Shown here: piece by piece, positions 25,239-36,040 of the stretch
Layout: each line of letters opens with the position of its first letter
Numbering within the stretch: the first letter of the stretch is position 1
DNA from: Catellatospora tritici
GTDB lineage: Bacteria > Actinomycetota > Actinomycetes > Mycobacteriales > Micromonosporaceae
Length of the DNA stretch: 64,000 nucleotides
Reading direction: 5' to 3'
Assembly (NCBI RefSeq): GCF_019083965.1
Contig: NZ_JAHRCY010000002.1
Location: 248,001 to 312,000 of the forward strand
Made by a program: the position numbers and the translations under genes
The notes under the pieces: model-generated
The model's input: only the letters and a program-made list of their open reading frames with translations
Databases searched by the model: none
Told to the model about the DNA's origin: nothing

Positions 25239-26075
25239 TCAGCTGGTCGCGGCGCGACGGGCGGAGCGGCGACGGGTGCGCAGCTGGCCCGCGATGACGA
25301 ACGCGAACGAGATCAGGAACATGGCACTGGCCACGGCGTTGACCTGCGGCGGGATGCCGCGCAGGTTCGAGCCCCAGATGAACATGGGGAAGGTGTCGTA
25401 GCCGCTGGTGCCGGTCACGAAGTTCGTGATGATGAAGTCGTCGAAGCTGAGCGAGAACGCCAGCAGCGCCGCCGCCACGATCCCGGGCATGACCAAGGGC
25501 AGGATGACCAGACGGAACGCCTGCCACGGCGTCGCGTACAGGTCCATCGCCGCCTCCTGCAGCCTCGGGTCAAGCCCGGCCAGTCGTGCCTTCACGGTGA
25601 CCACCACGAACGATATGCAGAACATGACATGCGCGATCAGGATCGTCAAGAAGCCCAGCGGCAACTTTGTCCCGATGAACAGTGTCAACAACGAAGTTCC
25701 CATGACGATTTCCGGCGTGGCCATCGGCAGGAAGATCAACGTGTTGGTGGCGCCCCGGCCCATGAACCGGTACCGAACCAGGGCGAACGAGATCAGAGTG
25801 CCCAGAATGGTGGAAAGCACCGTCGCGCAGAACCCGATGACGATGCTGCGCTGCAGCGAGTCGCACAGCCCGGCCGCGCCGCACATGTCGGTCCAGTTGT
25901 GCAGCGTGAAGTGCAGGTCGCCGAAGTCCAGCACGTACGTGGTGTTGCGGCTGCCGGGCTGGTTGAACGACAGCAGCAGCACCACCGCGATCGGGACGAA
26001 CAGGTACCCGAGCAACAGCAGCCCCAGCAGGAACACCCATTTCTCGGCGAACCAGCGCCACAGGGAGCGGGCCAT
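25239..26075 (-). CDS. potC: Polyamine ABC transporter permease PotC
   Basis: A 278-residue inner membrane permease with six predicted helices. The EAA loop is visible as EAAMDLYATPWQAFRLVILP, followed by LPLVMPGIVAAALLAF, typical of the PotC branch. It pairs with PotB and PotA to import spermidine/putrescine. The start overlaps the potB stop by one base (TGATG). It is last in the potD-potA-potB-potC run and followed by a terminator. Confidence 0.92.
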   Translation of the reverse strand: MARSLWRWFAEKWVFLLGLLLLGYLFVPIAVVLLLSFNQPGSRNTTYVLDFGDLHFTLHNWTDMCGAAGLCDSLQRSIVIGFCATVLSTILGTLISFALVRYRFMGRGATNTLIFLPMATPEIVMGTSLLTLFIGTKLPLGFLTILIAHVMFCISFVVVTVKARLAGLDPRLQEAAMDLYATPWQAFRLVILPLVMPGIVAAALLAFSLSFDDFIITNFVTGTSGYDTFPMFIWGSNLRGIPPQVNAVASAMFLISFAFVIAGQLRTRRRSARRAATS

Positions 26076-26998
26076 CAGACGACCTCCTCCGTGCCGGCGG
26101 TGCTGACGTAGATCGTGACCAGCACCAGGATCGTGATCATGAGCATCACCGAGAGCGCCGAGGCGATCGGGTAGTCGTTCACCACCAGGAACCGCGACTG
26201 GATCACGCTACCGATCATCTGGGTGTTCGGGCCGCCCAGCAGCTGCGCGTTGACGTAGTCGCCGGTGGCCGGGATGAAGCAGAGCAGCGTGCCCGCCACC
26301 ACGCCCGGCATGGACAGCGGCAGCGTGACGCGGAAGAAGCTGCGCACCGGGCCGTGGTAGAGGTCGCGGGCGGCCTCCAGCAGGCGTACGTCGAGCTTCT
26401 CCAGGCTGGCGTAGAGCGGCAGCACCATGAACGGCAGGAAGTTGTAGACCAGGCCCGCAATCACGGCGAACTCGGTGGCCAGCAGGCGGCCGTCGGGCGG
26501 CAGCACGTGGATCCACTTCAGGAACTCGACCACCGGGCCGGTGTCGGCCAGGATCGCCTTCCACGAGTAGGTGCGCACCAGGTAGCTGGTGAAGAACGGC
26601 GCGATCACGCCGACCAGCATCAGGTTCTTCCAGCGCCCGCCCTTGATCGCGATCGCGTAGGCCAGCGGGTAGGCCAGCAGCACGCAGATCACCGTGGTGA
26701 TCAGCGCGTACCAGAGCGAGCGGAGGAACTGGACGTGGAACATGTCCCAGGCGGTGGCGTAGTTGCTCCACGACCAGGTCATCGCGTAGCCGGTCTCGAC
26801 CGAGCCGTTGGGGTCCCACAGGCTCGCCGCGAACAGCTGCCACACCGGCACGATGAAGAAGACGATCAGCCAGAGCAGGCCGGGGGCGAGCAGCGCGTAC
26901 GGCACCCAGCGGTGTGCGCGCATGCCCGCCGGAGGCGCCGCGGGCGCGGCGTCGACCGCCGCACCCGTGCCTCCGGCGGAGGGGATCAGAGCCGCCAC
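26075..26998 (-). CDS. potB: Polyamine ABC transporter permease PotB
   Basis: A 307-residue permease from a GTG at 26998 (VAALIPSAGGTG), with six helices and the EAA loop LLEAARDLYHGPVRSFFRVT. The N-terminus is a soluble Ala/Pro-rich extension of about 35 residues before the first helix (WVPYALLAPGLLWLIVFFIV). The start lies just beyond the potA stop (TGATGTG), consistent with coupling; a longer reading into potA is rejected. Confidence 0.91.
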   Translation of the reverse strand: MAALIPSAGGTGAAVDAAPAAPPAGMRAHRWVPYALLAPGLLWLIVFFIVPVWQLFAASLWDPNGSVETGYAMTWSWSNYATAWDMFHVQFLRSLWYALITTVICVLLAYPLAYAIAIKGGRWKNLMLVGVIAPFFTSYLVRTYSWKAILADTGPVVEFLKWIHVLPPDGRLLATEFAVIAGLVYNFLPFMVLPLYASLEKLDVRLLEAARDLYHGPVRSFFRVTLPLSMPGVVAGTLLCFIPATGDYVNAQLLGGPNTQMIGSVIQSRFLVVNDYPIASALSVMLMITILVLVTIYVSTAGTEEVV

Positions 26999-26999
26999 A

Positions 27000-28085
<1,086 letters not shown>

Positions 28086-28090
28086 GTTCG

Positions 28091-29320
28091 TTACGCCCCG
28101 ATCGCTGACTGGAACTTGCCCTCGTACTCCTTCTCCTGCGCCTCGGTGAGCGGCATGAAGATGTGGAGCTTGGACTGCATCTCGGCGTTGGGGAAGATGA
28201 GCGGGTTGGCGGCCAGGTCGGGATCGATCTTCTGCATCTCCTCCTGGGCCCCGGCGACCGGGCACACGTAGTTGACCCACGCGGCGAGCTCGGCGGCGAC
28301 CTTCGGGTCGTAGTAGTAGTCGATCAGCGCCTGGGCGTTGGCCGCGTGCGCGGCGGTGGTCGGGATCAGCATGTTGTCCGACCAGATCATCATGCCCTCG
28401 TCCGGCGTGATCAGCTTGATCTTGTCGTTGTCGAACCCGAGCTGGATCACGTCACCGGACCACGCGATGCAGGCGGCGATGTCGCCCTTGGCCAGGTCCT
28501 GCACGTAGTCGTTGCCGGTGAACTTGCGGATCTGGCCCGAGGCCACCGCGCCCTTGAGCTTGTCCAGCGCCGCGTCGTAGTCGGCCGAGGTGAAGTTGGC
28601 CGGGTCCTTGCCCATCGACAGCAGCATGAAGCCCATCGTGTCGCGCATCTCGGTCAGCGCGGTGACCTTGCCCTTGAGGTCGGCACGGGTCAGCAGCTCG
28701 TCGACCGTGTGCACCTCCTTGGTCACCCCGGTGTTGACCGCGATGCCGGTCAGGCCGGACTGCCACGGGGCCGCGTACTCCATGTTCGGGTCGAACTGGC
28801 GGCCCTTCAGCGACGGCGACAGGTTCTTGAGGAACGTGGCCACCTTGTCCGGGTTGAACTTCTGGGCGAAGCCGTTGCGGATGAATTTGGCCGCCATCCA
28901 GTCGGTGAAGACCACGATGTCGCGCTCGATGCTCTGGCAGGCCGCGAGCTGCGTACGGATCTTGCCGTAGAACTCGTTGTTGTCGTTGATGTCCGCGGTG
29001 TACTTGACGTCGATGCCCGTCTTGGCCTTGAACGTCGTGAGCGTCGGGTGGACGTCGGCGTTCTTCTCGTCCTCGTCGATGTAGGCAGGCCAGTTGGAGA
29101 AGAGCACGGTGCGCTCGGTGGCCGAGACGTCCGGCACGGTGCAGGCCGGCTTGGCCGACGGGCCGCTGCTCCCGTTGCCGGTGGTGCCGCAGGCGGCCAG
29201 CGCGCCGCCGCCCACCGCCAGCGCGCCGCCGGCCAGGGCGCCGCGCAGCACGTTGCGCCGCGTCGGCATGGCCGCGAGCACCGCTTGAGCCTGCGGGGAA
29301 AGAGGAATACGACGAGGCAT
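28091..29320 (-). CDS. potD: Polyamine ABC transporter substrate-binding lipoprotein PotD
   Basis: A 409-residue binding protein. The N-terminus has a twin-arginine motif (RRNVLRG, about residue 21) and a lipobox-like ALAAC, so it is probably a Tat-exported lipoprotein. Mature domain: LFSNWPAYIDED, FTDWMAAKFI, SGLTGIAVNTGVTKEV and DYYYDPKVAAELAAWVNYVC, typical of PotD/PotF. It follows an aldehyde dehydrogenase by 49 bases with AAGGAACG before ATG. A paralogue at 31821-33047 shares long identical segments. Confidence 0.93.
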   Translation of the reverse strand: MPRRIPLSPQAQAVLAAMPTRRNVLRGALAGGALAVGGGALAACGTTGNGSSGPSAKPACTVPDVSATERTVLFSNWPAYIDEDEKNADVHPTLTTFKAKTGIDVKYTADINDNNEFYGKIRTQLAACQSIERDIVVFTDWMAAKFIRNGFAQKFNPDKVATFLKNLSPSLKGRQFDPNMEYAAPWQSGLTGIAVNTGVTKEVHTVDELLTRADLKGKVTALTEMRDTMGFMLLSMGKDPANFTSADYDAALDKLKGAVASGQIRKFTGNDYVQDLAKGDIAACIAWSGDVIQLGFDNDKIKLITPDEGMMIWSDNMLIPTTAAHAANAQALIDYYYDPKVAAELAAWVNYVCPVAGAQEEMQKIDPDLAANPLIFPNAEMQSKLHIFMPLTEAQEKEYEGKFQSAIGA

Positions 29321-29369
29321 CGAACGTTCCTTAACGTAAGAGGGGACTACCGAATGCTGCTGTTATCAA

Positions 29370-30851
29370 CTACTTGAAGACGGTGCGGTGCCAGGGCTTG
29401 GCGGCCACCGCGGTGCGGTCGTACATGACGTGTTTGATCTGTGTGTACTCGTCGAACGAGTAGGTGGACATGTCTTTTCCGAATCCCGAGCGCCGGTAAC
29501 CCCCGTGCGGCATCTCGCTGATGATCGGGATGTGGTCGTTGACCCACACGCAGCCCGCCCGCAGCTCACGTGTGCCGCGCAGGGATCGGTACACGTCCCG
29601 GGTCCACACACTCGCGGCCAGGCCGTACGGTGTGTCGTTGGCCAGCGCCATACCCTCATCATCGGCGTCGAAGGGCAGCACCACCAGCACCGGGCCGAAC
29701 ACCTCCTGCTGGACGATCTCGCTGTCCTGCGCCGCGTCGACCACCAGGGTCGGGGCGTAGTAAGCGCCGTGGGTCAGGTCGGCCGGGACCCGGCCGCCGA
29801 CGACGATCTTGGCACCCGCCGCGCGGGCCCGGTCCACGAACCCCGCCACCCGGTCCCGCTGGGCCAGCGAGATCAGCGGGCCGATGTCGGTCGCGGGGTC
29901 GAGCGGGTCTCCGGCCCGTACCCCCTCGAACAGCTCGGCCACCCGGGCCACGAAGCGGTCGTAGAGCGGCCGCTGCACGTACGCCCGCGTCGCCGCGGTG
30001 CAGTCCTGACCGCTGTTGATCAGCGACCCGGCGACCGCGCCCTGGGCGGCGGCCTCCACGTCGGCGTCGTCGAAGACCAGGAACGGAGCCTTGCCGCCCA
30101 GCTCCAGGTGCACCCGCTTCACCGCGCCCGCGGCGGTGGCGCCGACCTGGCGCCCGACCCCGGTCGACCCGGTGAAGCTGACCATGTCCACGTCGGGGTG
30201 CGCGACCAGCGCCGCCCCGGCCACCGTGCCCCGGCCGGTCACCACATTGACCACGCCCGCCGGGATGCCCGCGTCCAGGCAGGCCTGGGCGAACATGACG
30301 CTGGTCAGCGGGGTCAGCTCGGCGGGCTTGAGCACGATGGTGTTGCCCGCCGCGATCGCGGGCAGGATCTTCCAGGCCGCCATCTGCAGCGGGTAGTTCC
30401 ATGGCGAGATCGAGCCGACCACACCGATCGCCTCGCGACGCACCATGCTGGTGTGGTCGCCGGAGTACTCCCCCGCCGCCTTGCCCTCCAGGTTGCGTGC
30501 CGCCCCGGCGAAGAAGGCGGTGTTGTCGATCGTGCCGGGCACGTCGAACTCGGTCGCCAGGCGCACCGGCTTGCCGGTCTGCGCCACCTCGGCGGCCACG
30601 AAGTCCGCGGCCCGTTCGGCCAGGACGCCCGCGAGCCGGGTCAGCGCGCCGGAGCGCTCGCCGGGCGTCGCGCCCGACCAGCCCGGATACGCCGCCCGCG
30701 CCGCCGCCACAGCCGCCTCCACATCCTCGGTGCCCGCCAGCTCGAACTCGGCCACCGAGGTGCCGTCCGCCGGGTTGATCACGGAGAACCGCTCACCCGA
30801 GGTACCGTCGGCGCTCGCACCGCCGATCAGATTGGGCGAAAAAACGGTCAT
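29370..30851 (-). CDS. Gamma-aminobutyraldehyde dehydrogenase-like aldehyde dehydrogenase
   Basis: A 493-residue aldehyde dehydrogenase closely similar to the one at 16550: SISPWNYPLQMAAWKILPAI, Glu motif HLELGGKAPFLVFDDADV, Cys motif LINSGQDCTAATR, ending RRSGFGKDMSTYSFDEYTQI. It heads the potDABC run, so import and aldehyde oxidation are probably coregulated. Start ATG 30851 follows GGGGG nine bases upstream. It is divergent from the Lrp regulator at 31125, which is the obvious candidate controller. Confidence 0.88.
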   Translation of the reverse strand: MTVFSPNLIGGASADGTSGERFSVINPADGTSVAEFELAGTEDVEAAVAAARAAYPGWSGATPGERSGALTRLAGVLAERAADFVAAEVAQTGKPVRLATEFDVPGTIDNTAFFAGAARNLEGKAAGEYSGDHTSMVRREAIGVVGSISPWNYPLQMAAWKILPAIAAGNTIVLKPAELTPLTSVMFAQACLDAGIPAGVVNVVTGRGTVAGAALVAHPDVDMVSFTGSTGVGRQVGATAAGAVKRVHLELGGKAPFLVFDDADVEAAAQGAVAGSLINSGQDCTAATRAYVQRPLYDRFVARVAELFEGVRAGDPLDPATDIGPLISLAQRDRVAGFVDRARAAGAKIVVGGRVPADLTHGAYYAPTLVVDAAQDSEIVQQEVFGPVLVVLPFDADDEGMALANDTPYGLAASVWTRDVYRSLRGTRELRAGCVWVNDHIPIISEMPHGGYRRSGFGKDMSTYSFDEYTQIKHVMYDRTAVAAKPWHRTVFK

Positions 30852-30907
30852 CCCGGCCCCCACTGTCAGATGGTTAACAAGCTGTGGCGCGACGATAGTT
30901 ACATGAC

Positions 30908-30962
30908 GTGGACCACATGACAAGGGATTCCGTGGCGTTCTTGAGCTGACTCCACGGATTCC
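30908..30962. promoter_or_regulatory. Candidate Lrp operator region between aldehyde dehydrogenase and lrp
   Basis: The divergent 273-base region holds a small palindrome GTGGACCAC (30908-30916) and an imperfect repeat GGATTCCGTGG / CCACGGATTCC (about 30925-30962). Lrp proteins bind such degenerate palindromes near divergent promoters; assignment is inference. Confidence 0.35.
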
Positions 30963-31124
30963 GGGGCTCAAAGTCGCCAACAGATGACGTTTTCGTTACA
31001 AGCGCTGGCGGGCGGTACCGGAATCGTGGCGCTGACGGCGTTACGATTCGACCACCGGAGCCCCGGGCCCCGGGCCCACCCCACCCTGCGACCCTCATCG
31101 CTCACGTCCCTCAGGAGGCCGGCA

Positions 31125-31655
31125 TTGCCGACGCCCGCTGACTCAACGGTGCCCCGCGGAACCGTCCGCCGCCACCCGCAGCTCAACCACGCCAACCACG
31201 CACTGCTCGACGAGACCGCGAAACAGATCATCGAGCAGTTGCAGGAGGACGGCCGACGCCCGTACGCGACCATCGGCCGAGCGGTCGGCCTGAGCGAGGC
31301 GGCGGTCAGACAGCGCGTCCAGCGGCTCATCGACGCGGGCGTCATGCAGATCGTCGCCGTCACCGACCCGCTCCAGCTCGGCCTCGGCCGGCAGGCCATG
31401 ATCGGGGTCAAGACGACCGGCGACCTCGACGGCATCTCGGACCGGATCGCGGAGATCGAGGAGGTCGACTACGTCGTGATCACGGCCGGGTCCTACGACC
31501 TGCTGCTGGAGGCGGTCTGCCGCAACGACGACCACCTGCTGCAGATCCTGCAGGAGGTGCGGGCCGTGGACGGAGTCGTCGGGGCCGAGGTCTTCGTGTA
31601 CCTCAAGCTGCGCAAGCAGACGTACTCCTGGGGCACCGGCACCAGCACCACCTGA
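31125..31655 (+). CDS. Lrp/AsnC family transcriptional regulator
   Basis: A 176-residue regulator. The HTH is at about residues 25-75 (IIEQLQEDGRRPYATIGRAV, GLSEAAVRQRVQRLIDAG), followed by the RAM ligand-binding domain (VGVK-like IGVKTTGDLD, EVDYVVITAGSYDLLLEAVC). The TTG start at 31125 is chosen because AGGAGG lies seven bases upstream. It is divergent from the aldehyde dehydrogenase-potDABC run and 0.2 kb from the second potD, so control by a polyamine or amino acid is likely. Confidence 0.87.
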   Translation: MPTPADSTVPRGTVRRHPQLNHANHALLDETAKQIIEQLQEDGRRPYATIGRAVGLSEAAVRQRVQRLIDAGVMQIVAVTDPLQLGLGRQAMIGVKTTGDLDGISDRIAEIEEVDYVVITAGSYDLLLEAVCRNDDHLLQILQEVRAVDGVVGAEVFVYLKLRKQTYSWGTGTSTT

Positions 31656-31689
31656 CCGCGCCGGCGCCCGACCACACCCCCGGTTTTTT

Positions 31690-31754
31690 ATCGACGCTGG
31701 CCTATCCAGAGGACGGCTTTCGCTGATCCGTCCTCTGGATAGGCCAGCGTCGAT
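31690..31754. repeat. Dispersed hairpin repeat, family A copy 2
   Basis: Perfect 27-bp arms (31690-31716 and 31728-31754) around an 11-base loop; core TGGCCTATCCAGAGGACGG. It lies between the convergent lrp and second potD genes. A run of T precedes the left arm on the plus strand. Confidence 0.9.
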
Positions 31755-31820
31755 GCTAAGCGCCAAGTGCGACGGCACGGCGCGGGCGACGGCGACCGGC
31801 GACCGGCGACGGGCGACGGG

Positions 31821-33047
31821 TCAGATGCCCATGACCGCCGTGAAGCTCGCCTGGTACGCCCGCTCCTCGGCGGCGCTCAGCGACTTGAACGCGCGCACCC
31901 GCGCCAGCGTCGCCACGCTCGGGAAGATCAGCTCGTGCTCGGCCAGCTCCGGGTCGATCTTCGCCATCTCCTCCTGCGCCCCGGCCACCGGGCACACGTA
32001 GTTGACCCAGGCCGCCAGCTCCGCGGCCACGCTCGGGTCGTAGTAGTAGTCGAGCAGCTTGGCGGCGTTGGCCCCGTGTCGGGCGGTGGACGGGATCAGC
32101 GCGCAGTCCGACCAGATCATCAGGCCCTCGTCCGGGGCGATGAACTTGATCTTCTCGTCGTTCGCGTTGAGCTGCAGCGCGTCCCCGGACCAGGCGATCG
32201 CGGCGGCGACGTCACCCTTGGCCAGGTCCTGGACGTACTCGTTGCCGCTGAACCGGCGGATGTGGCCGCTGCGCACCGCCCGGCTGAGCTTGTCCAGCGC
32301 GGCGTCGAAGTCCTCGGGCGTGAAGTTCGCCGGATCCTTGCCCAGCGAGGCGATGAGCAGGCCCATCGTGTCGGGCATCTCCATCGACACGGTCACCCGG
32401 CCCTTGAGGTCGGGGCGGGTGAGCAGCTCGTCGACGGTGTGCACCTCGGTCGCGACCCGGGTGTTGACGGCGAAGCCGGTCAGGCCGGACTGCCACGGGA
32501 TCGAGTACGCGAACTCGCGGTCGTACGAGCGCTGCCGCAGCGACGGCAGCACGTTGCGGTGCACGGTGGCGACCCGGGCGGGGTCGATGGACTGGGCGAA
32601 GCCCAGCCGGATGACCTTGGCCGCCATCCAGTCGGTGAAGACCACTAGGTCGCGCTCGATGTCCTGGCAGGCGGCGAGCTGCGTACGGACGCGGCCGAAG
32701 AACTCGTTGTTGTCATTGATGTCCTCGGTGTAGCCGACCTTGATCCCGGTCTGGGCGGTGAACGCGGCGAGCGTCGGACGCCGGTTGGGGTCGCGCTCGT
32801 CGACGTCGACGTACTGCACCCAGTTGGAGAAGGCGACGCGGCGCTCGGTCGCGGAGTGGTCGACCGCGGTGCAGTTCGCGGCCGCCGCCGCGGTGCCCTC
32901 CAGCCCACGCCCGCCCAGCGTGGCGGCCCCCACGGCGACCGCGCCCCCGGCGAGGGCACCGGTCAGCACCCGGCGCCGGGTGGCTGGGCGGCCGAAGGCC
33001 TGGAGCAGGGCGCGGGCGGGCGAGGAAAGGGTGCGAGGAGCGCGCAA
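31821..33047 (-). CDS. Second polyamine ABC transporter substrate-binding protein (PotD paralogue)
   Basis: A 408-residue paralogue of the PotD at 28091, sharing blocks such as INDNNEF, RTQLAACQ, VVFTDWMAAK and WVNYVCPVAGAQEEM. The start is probably TTG 33047 (LRAPRTLSSPARAL) with AGAGG seven bases upstream. Twin arginines (TRRRVLTGALAGG) suggest Tat export; unlike PotD there is no lipobox Cys before the mature region, so it may be free or anchored differently. No permease or ATPase lies beside it, so it probably feeds PotABC with a different substrate preference. Confidence 0.87.
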   Translation of the reverse strand: MRAPRTLSSPARALLQAFGRPATRRRVLTGALAGGAVAVGAATLGGRGLEGTAAAAANCTAVDHSATERRVAFSNWVQYVDVDERDPNRRPTLAAFTAQTGIKVGYTEDINDNNEFFGRVRTQLAACQDIERDLVVFTDWMAAKVIRLGFAQSIDPARVATVHRNVLPSLRQRSYDREFAYSIPWQSGLTGFAVNTRVATEVHTVDELLTRPDLKGRVTVSMEMPDTMGLLIASLGKDPANFTPEDFDAALDKLSRAVRSGHIRRFSGNEYVQDLAKGDVAAAIAWSGDALQLNANDEKIKFIAPDEGLMIWSDCALIPSTARHGANAAKLLDYYYDPSVAAELAAWVNYVCPVAGAQEEMAKIDPELAEHELIFPSVATLARVRAFKSLSAAEERAYQASFTAVMGI

Positions 33048-33258
33048 TCGAGGTACCTCTACAGCTGAGGGGACGGACGTTCCCCAGGTCGAACAACGGG
33101 CAGCCGACAATTCTGCCCAAACCAGGTCCGGCTACGCGGGGCCAGGTGCCTCAGCTCACAAAACGCCCTTGTCCGGCGCAACGGTACGGCAGGGCGGACG
33201 GTGGCCAGCGGTCCGCTACGAAATCCGTGGCGTACGAGCGATAATGGCACTGGAAGGG

Positions 33259-33288
33259 TTGTCATCTCGCGAATCTGTGTGCGATAAC
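33259..33288 (+). promoter_or_regulatory. Predicted sigma-A promoter of the class III aminotransferase
   Basis: TTGTCA (33259-33264), an 18-base spacer, and GATAAC (33283-33288). Transcription would start near 33295, about 35 bases before the ATG. Confidence 0.5.
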
Positions 33289-33329
33289 CGTAGGCAACAC
33301 GGCGACGTACCTCTGAGTGGAGCCTCACG

Positions 33330-34676
33330 ATGGGCAAGGAAACCGACCACCTCTGGATGCACTTCACCCGGATGGGTGCCTACCGCGACGGCAACGTGCC
33401 GACGATCGTGCGAGGTGAGGGCGCCTACGTGTGGGACAGCAACGGCAAGCGCTACCTCGACGGGCTCGCCGGGCTGTTCACCGTCAACGCCGGCCACGGC
33501 CGGGCGGAACTGGCCGACGCGGGCGCCAAGCAGGCCCACGAGCTGGCGTTCTTCCCGCTGTGGTCGTACGCCCACCCGAAGGCCATCGAGCTGGCCGACC
33601 GGATCGCCTCGCTGACCCCGGGCGACCTCAACCGGGTCTTCTTCACCACCGGCGGCTCCGAGGCGGTGGAGAGCGCGTGGAAGCTCGCCCGCTCGTACTT
33701 CAAGAAGGTCGGCCAGCCGCTGCGGCACAAGGTGGTCAGCCGCTACCTGGCCTACCACGGCACCTCGCTGGGCGCGCTGTCGATCACCGGTGTGCCCGCG
33801 TTCCGGGCCGAGTTCGAGCCGCTGGTGCCCGGCGGCATCAAGGTGCCCAACACCAACTTCTACCGCGCGCCCGAGCACGGCGACGACTACGAGGCCTTCG
33901 GGGTATGGGCCGCCGACGAGATCGCCCGCGCCATCGAGCGCGAGGGGCCGGAGACCGTCGCCGCGGTGTTCCTGGAGCCGGTGCAGAACGCGGGCGGCTG
34001 CTTCCCCGCCCCGCCCGGCTACTTCCAGCGGGTACGCGAGATCTGCGACCGGTACGGCGTACTCATGGTCTCCGACGAGGTCATCTGCTCCTGGGGTCGC
34101 CTCGGCGAGTACTTCGGTGCCCAGTACTACGGCTACCAGCCCGACATCATCACCACCGCCAAGGCGCTGACCTCGGGCTACTCCCCGCTCGGCGCGATGA
34201 TCGCCAGCGACCGGCTGATGGAGCCGTTCCTGGCCGACGGGCAGATGTTCGCCCACGGCATCACCTTCGGCGGGCACCCGGTCGGCTGCGCGGTGGCCAT
34301 GGCCAACCTCGACATCTTCGAACGGGAGAACCTGGTCGGGCACGTACGCGAGAACGCGCCCGCCTTCCGGGCCACCCTGGAGAAGCTGTACGACCTGCCG
34401 ATCGTCGGCGACGTGCGCGGCGAGGGCTACTTCTACGGCATCGAACTGGTCAAGGACAAGACGACCCGGGAGACGTTCAACGCCGAGGAGTCGGAGAAGC
34501 TGATCCGCGGCTTCCTGTCCACGGCGCTGTTCGACGCCGGGCTGTACTGCCGCGCCGACGACCGGGGCGACCCGGTGATCCAGCTGTCCCCCGCGCTGAT
34601 CTGCACCCAGACCGAGTTCGACGAGATGGAGCAGATCCTGCGCGACGTGCTGACCCGGGCCTCGAATCTGCTGTGA
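33330..34676 (+). CDS. Class III aminotransferase, putrescine/polyamine--pyruvate type
   Basis: A 448-residue PLP enzyme. HLWMHFTRMGAY at the N-terminus, FFTTGGSEAVESAWKLAR, FLEPVQNAGGCFPAPPGYF, cofactor Asp in MVSDEVICSWGRLGEYFG, and the Schiff-base Lys in IITTAKALTSGYSPLGA place it in the SpuC/omega-amino acid-pyruvate aminotransferase group. It likely transaminates putrescine or a related diamine to an aminoaldehyde. Its stop overlaps the following FAD oxidase by four bases. Start has GGAG seven bases upstream. Confidence 0.87.
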   Translation: MGKETDHLWMHFTRMGAYRDGNVPTIVRGEGAYVWDSNGKRYLDGLAGLFTVNAGHGRAELADAGAKQAHELAFFPLWSYAHPKAIELADRIASLTPGDLNRVFFTTGGSEAVESAWKLARSYFKKVGQPLRHKVVSRYLAYHGTSLGALSITGVPAFRAEFEPLVPGGIKVPNTNFYRAPEHGDDYEAFGVWAADEIARAIEREGPETVAAVFLEPVQNAGGCFPAPPGYFQRVREICDRYGVLMVSDEVICSWGRLGEYFGAQYYGYQPDIITTAKALTSGYSPLGAMIASDRLMEPFLADGQMFAHGITFGGHPVGCAVAMANLDIFERENLVGHVRENAPAFRATLEKLYDLPIVGDVRGEGYFYGIELVKDKTTRETFNAEESEKLIRGFLSTALFDAGLYCRADDRGDPVIQLSPALICTQTEFDEMEQILRDVLTRASNLL

Positions 34677-35983
34677 CTGTCTCACTGTGGCGGGACACCG
34701 CGGGCGGCGCCGTCGCGCCCCGCCCGCGGCTGTCCGGCGACCTCGACGTCGACGTGGCGATCGTCGGCGCGGGCTACACCGGCCTGTGGACGGCGTACTA
34801 CCTGCGCCGCGCCGACCCGAACCTGCGCGTCGCGATCGTCGAGGCGGAGCAGGCCGGGTTCGGCGCCTCCGGCCGCAACGGCGGCTGGTGCTCCGGCCTG
34901 CTGCCGGTCTCGCTGCCCAAACTGGAGCGGCGGCACGGCCGGGACGCGGCGGTCGCGTTCCAGGCCGCCATGAACACCACCGTCGACGAGGTCGGCAAGG
35001 TCGCCGCCGCCGAGGGCATCGACTGCGACTTCGCCAAGGGCGGCTCGCTGGGGCTGGCCCGCTCGGCCCGGCAGTGGCACGAGGCACGGGCCGAGGCGGC
35101 GCAGGCGGCCGCGTACGGGTTCGAGCTGGAACTGCTCGGCCCGGCCGAGGCACGGGCCCGCTGCGGCGCCACCGACGTGCACGGCGGGACCTGGAACCCG
35201 CACTGCGCCGCGCTGCACCCGCTCAAGCTGGCGCGCGGGCTGGCTCGCACCATCGAGCGGCAGGGCGTGCCGATCTACGAGAAGACCCCGGCGCTGGAAC
35301 TGGCGCCGGGTGCCGTACGCACCGCGTACGGCACGGTCCGGGCGCGGTTCGTGGTCCGGGCGACCGAGGGGTACACCCCCGGACTGCCCGGCTCCCGGCG
35401 CGCGGTGGTGCCGATCTACTCGTTGATGGTGGCGACCGCGCCACTGCCCGATTCGTTCTGGGCCCGGACCGGGCTGGCCGCGCGGGAGACGTTCACCGAC
35501 CTGCGCCGACTGGTCATCTACGGGCAGCGCACCGCCGACGGGCGGCTGGCGTTCGGCGGGCGCGGGGCGCCGTACCACTTCGGGTCGGCGGTGCGGCCGT
35601 CGTACGACACCGCGCCGCGCGTGCACGACGCGCTACGGCACACCCTGCGCGAGCTGTTCCCGGCGCTGGACGGCACCGAGTTCACCCACGCCTGGGGCGG
35701 ACCGCTGGGCATCGCCCGGGACTGGCACCCGTCCGTGGGCCTCGACCGCGCCACCGGCCTGGCCTGGGCCGGGGGCTACGTCGGTGACGGGGTGGCCGCC
35801 ACCAACCTGGCCGGACAGACCCTGGCCGACCTGATCACCGGCCATGAGACCGAACGCACCGCCCTGCCCTGGGTGAACCACCGCTCCCCGAACTGGGAGC
35901 CGGAGCCGCTGCGCTGGCTGGGCATCAACGCGGGCCTGCGCGGCGTCGTGGCATTGGACGCCCTCTCCCGCCTGCGCTCTTGA
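34673..35983 (+). CDS. FAD-dependent amine oxidase (DAO family, PuuB-like), second copy
   Basis: A 436-residue flavoprotein beginning at GTG 34673 (VTVSLWRDTAG), overlapping the aminotransferase stop by GTGA. FAD motif VAIVGAGYTGLWTAYYLRRA and VEAEQAGFGASGRNGGWCSG mirror the oxidase at 23663; C-terminal GGYVGDGVAATNLAGQTLAD binds FAD. The coupled aminotransferase and oxidase offer two routes of amine deamination. A longer in-frame reading through the aminotransferase is a shadow and is rejected. Confidence 0.86.
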   Translation: MTVSLWRDTAGGAVAPRPRLSGDLDVDVAIVGAGYTGLWTAYYLRRADPNLRVAIVEAEQAGFGASGRNGGWCSGLLPVSLPKLERRHGRDAAVAFQAAMNTTVDEVGKVAAAEGIDCDFAKGGSLGLARSARQWHEARAEAAQAAAYGFELELLGPAEARARCGATDVHGGTWNPHCAALHPLKLARGLARTIERQGVPIYEKTPALELAPGAVRTAYGTVRARFVVRATEGYTPGLPGSRRAVVPIYSLMVATAPLPDSFWARTGLAARETFTDLRRLVIYGQRTADGRLAFGGRGAPYHFGSAVRPSYDTAPRVHDALRHTLRELFPALDGTEFTHAWGGPLGIARDWHPSVGLDRATGLAWAGGYVGDGVAATNLAGQTLADLITGHETERTALPWVNHRSPNWEPEPLRWLGINAGLRGVVALDALSRLRS

Positions 35984-36040
35984 CCACCCGCAGGCTGCGC
36001 CCACCGCTGCGCGAGGTCGCCCCGCCGCTCCGCGAGGTTT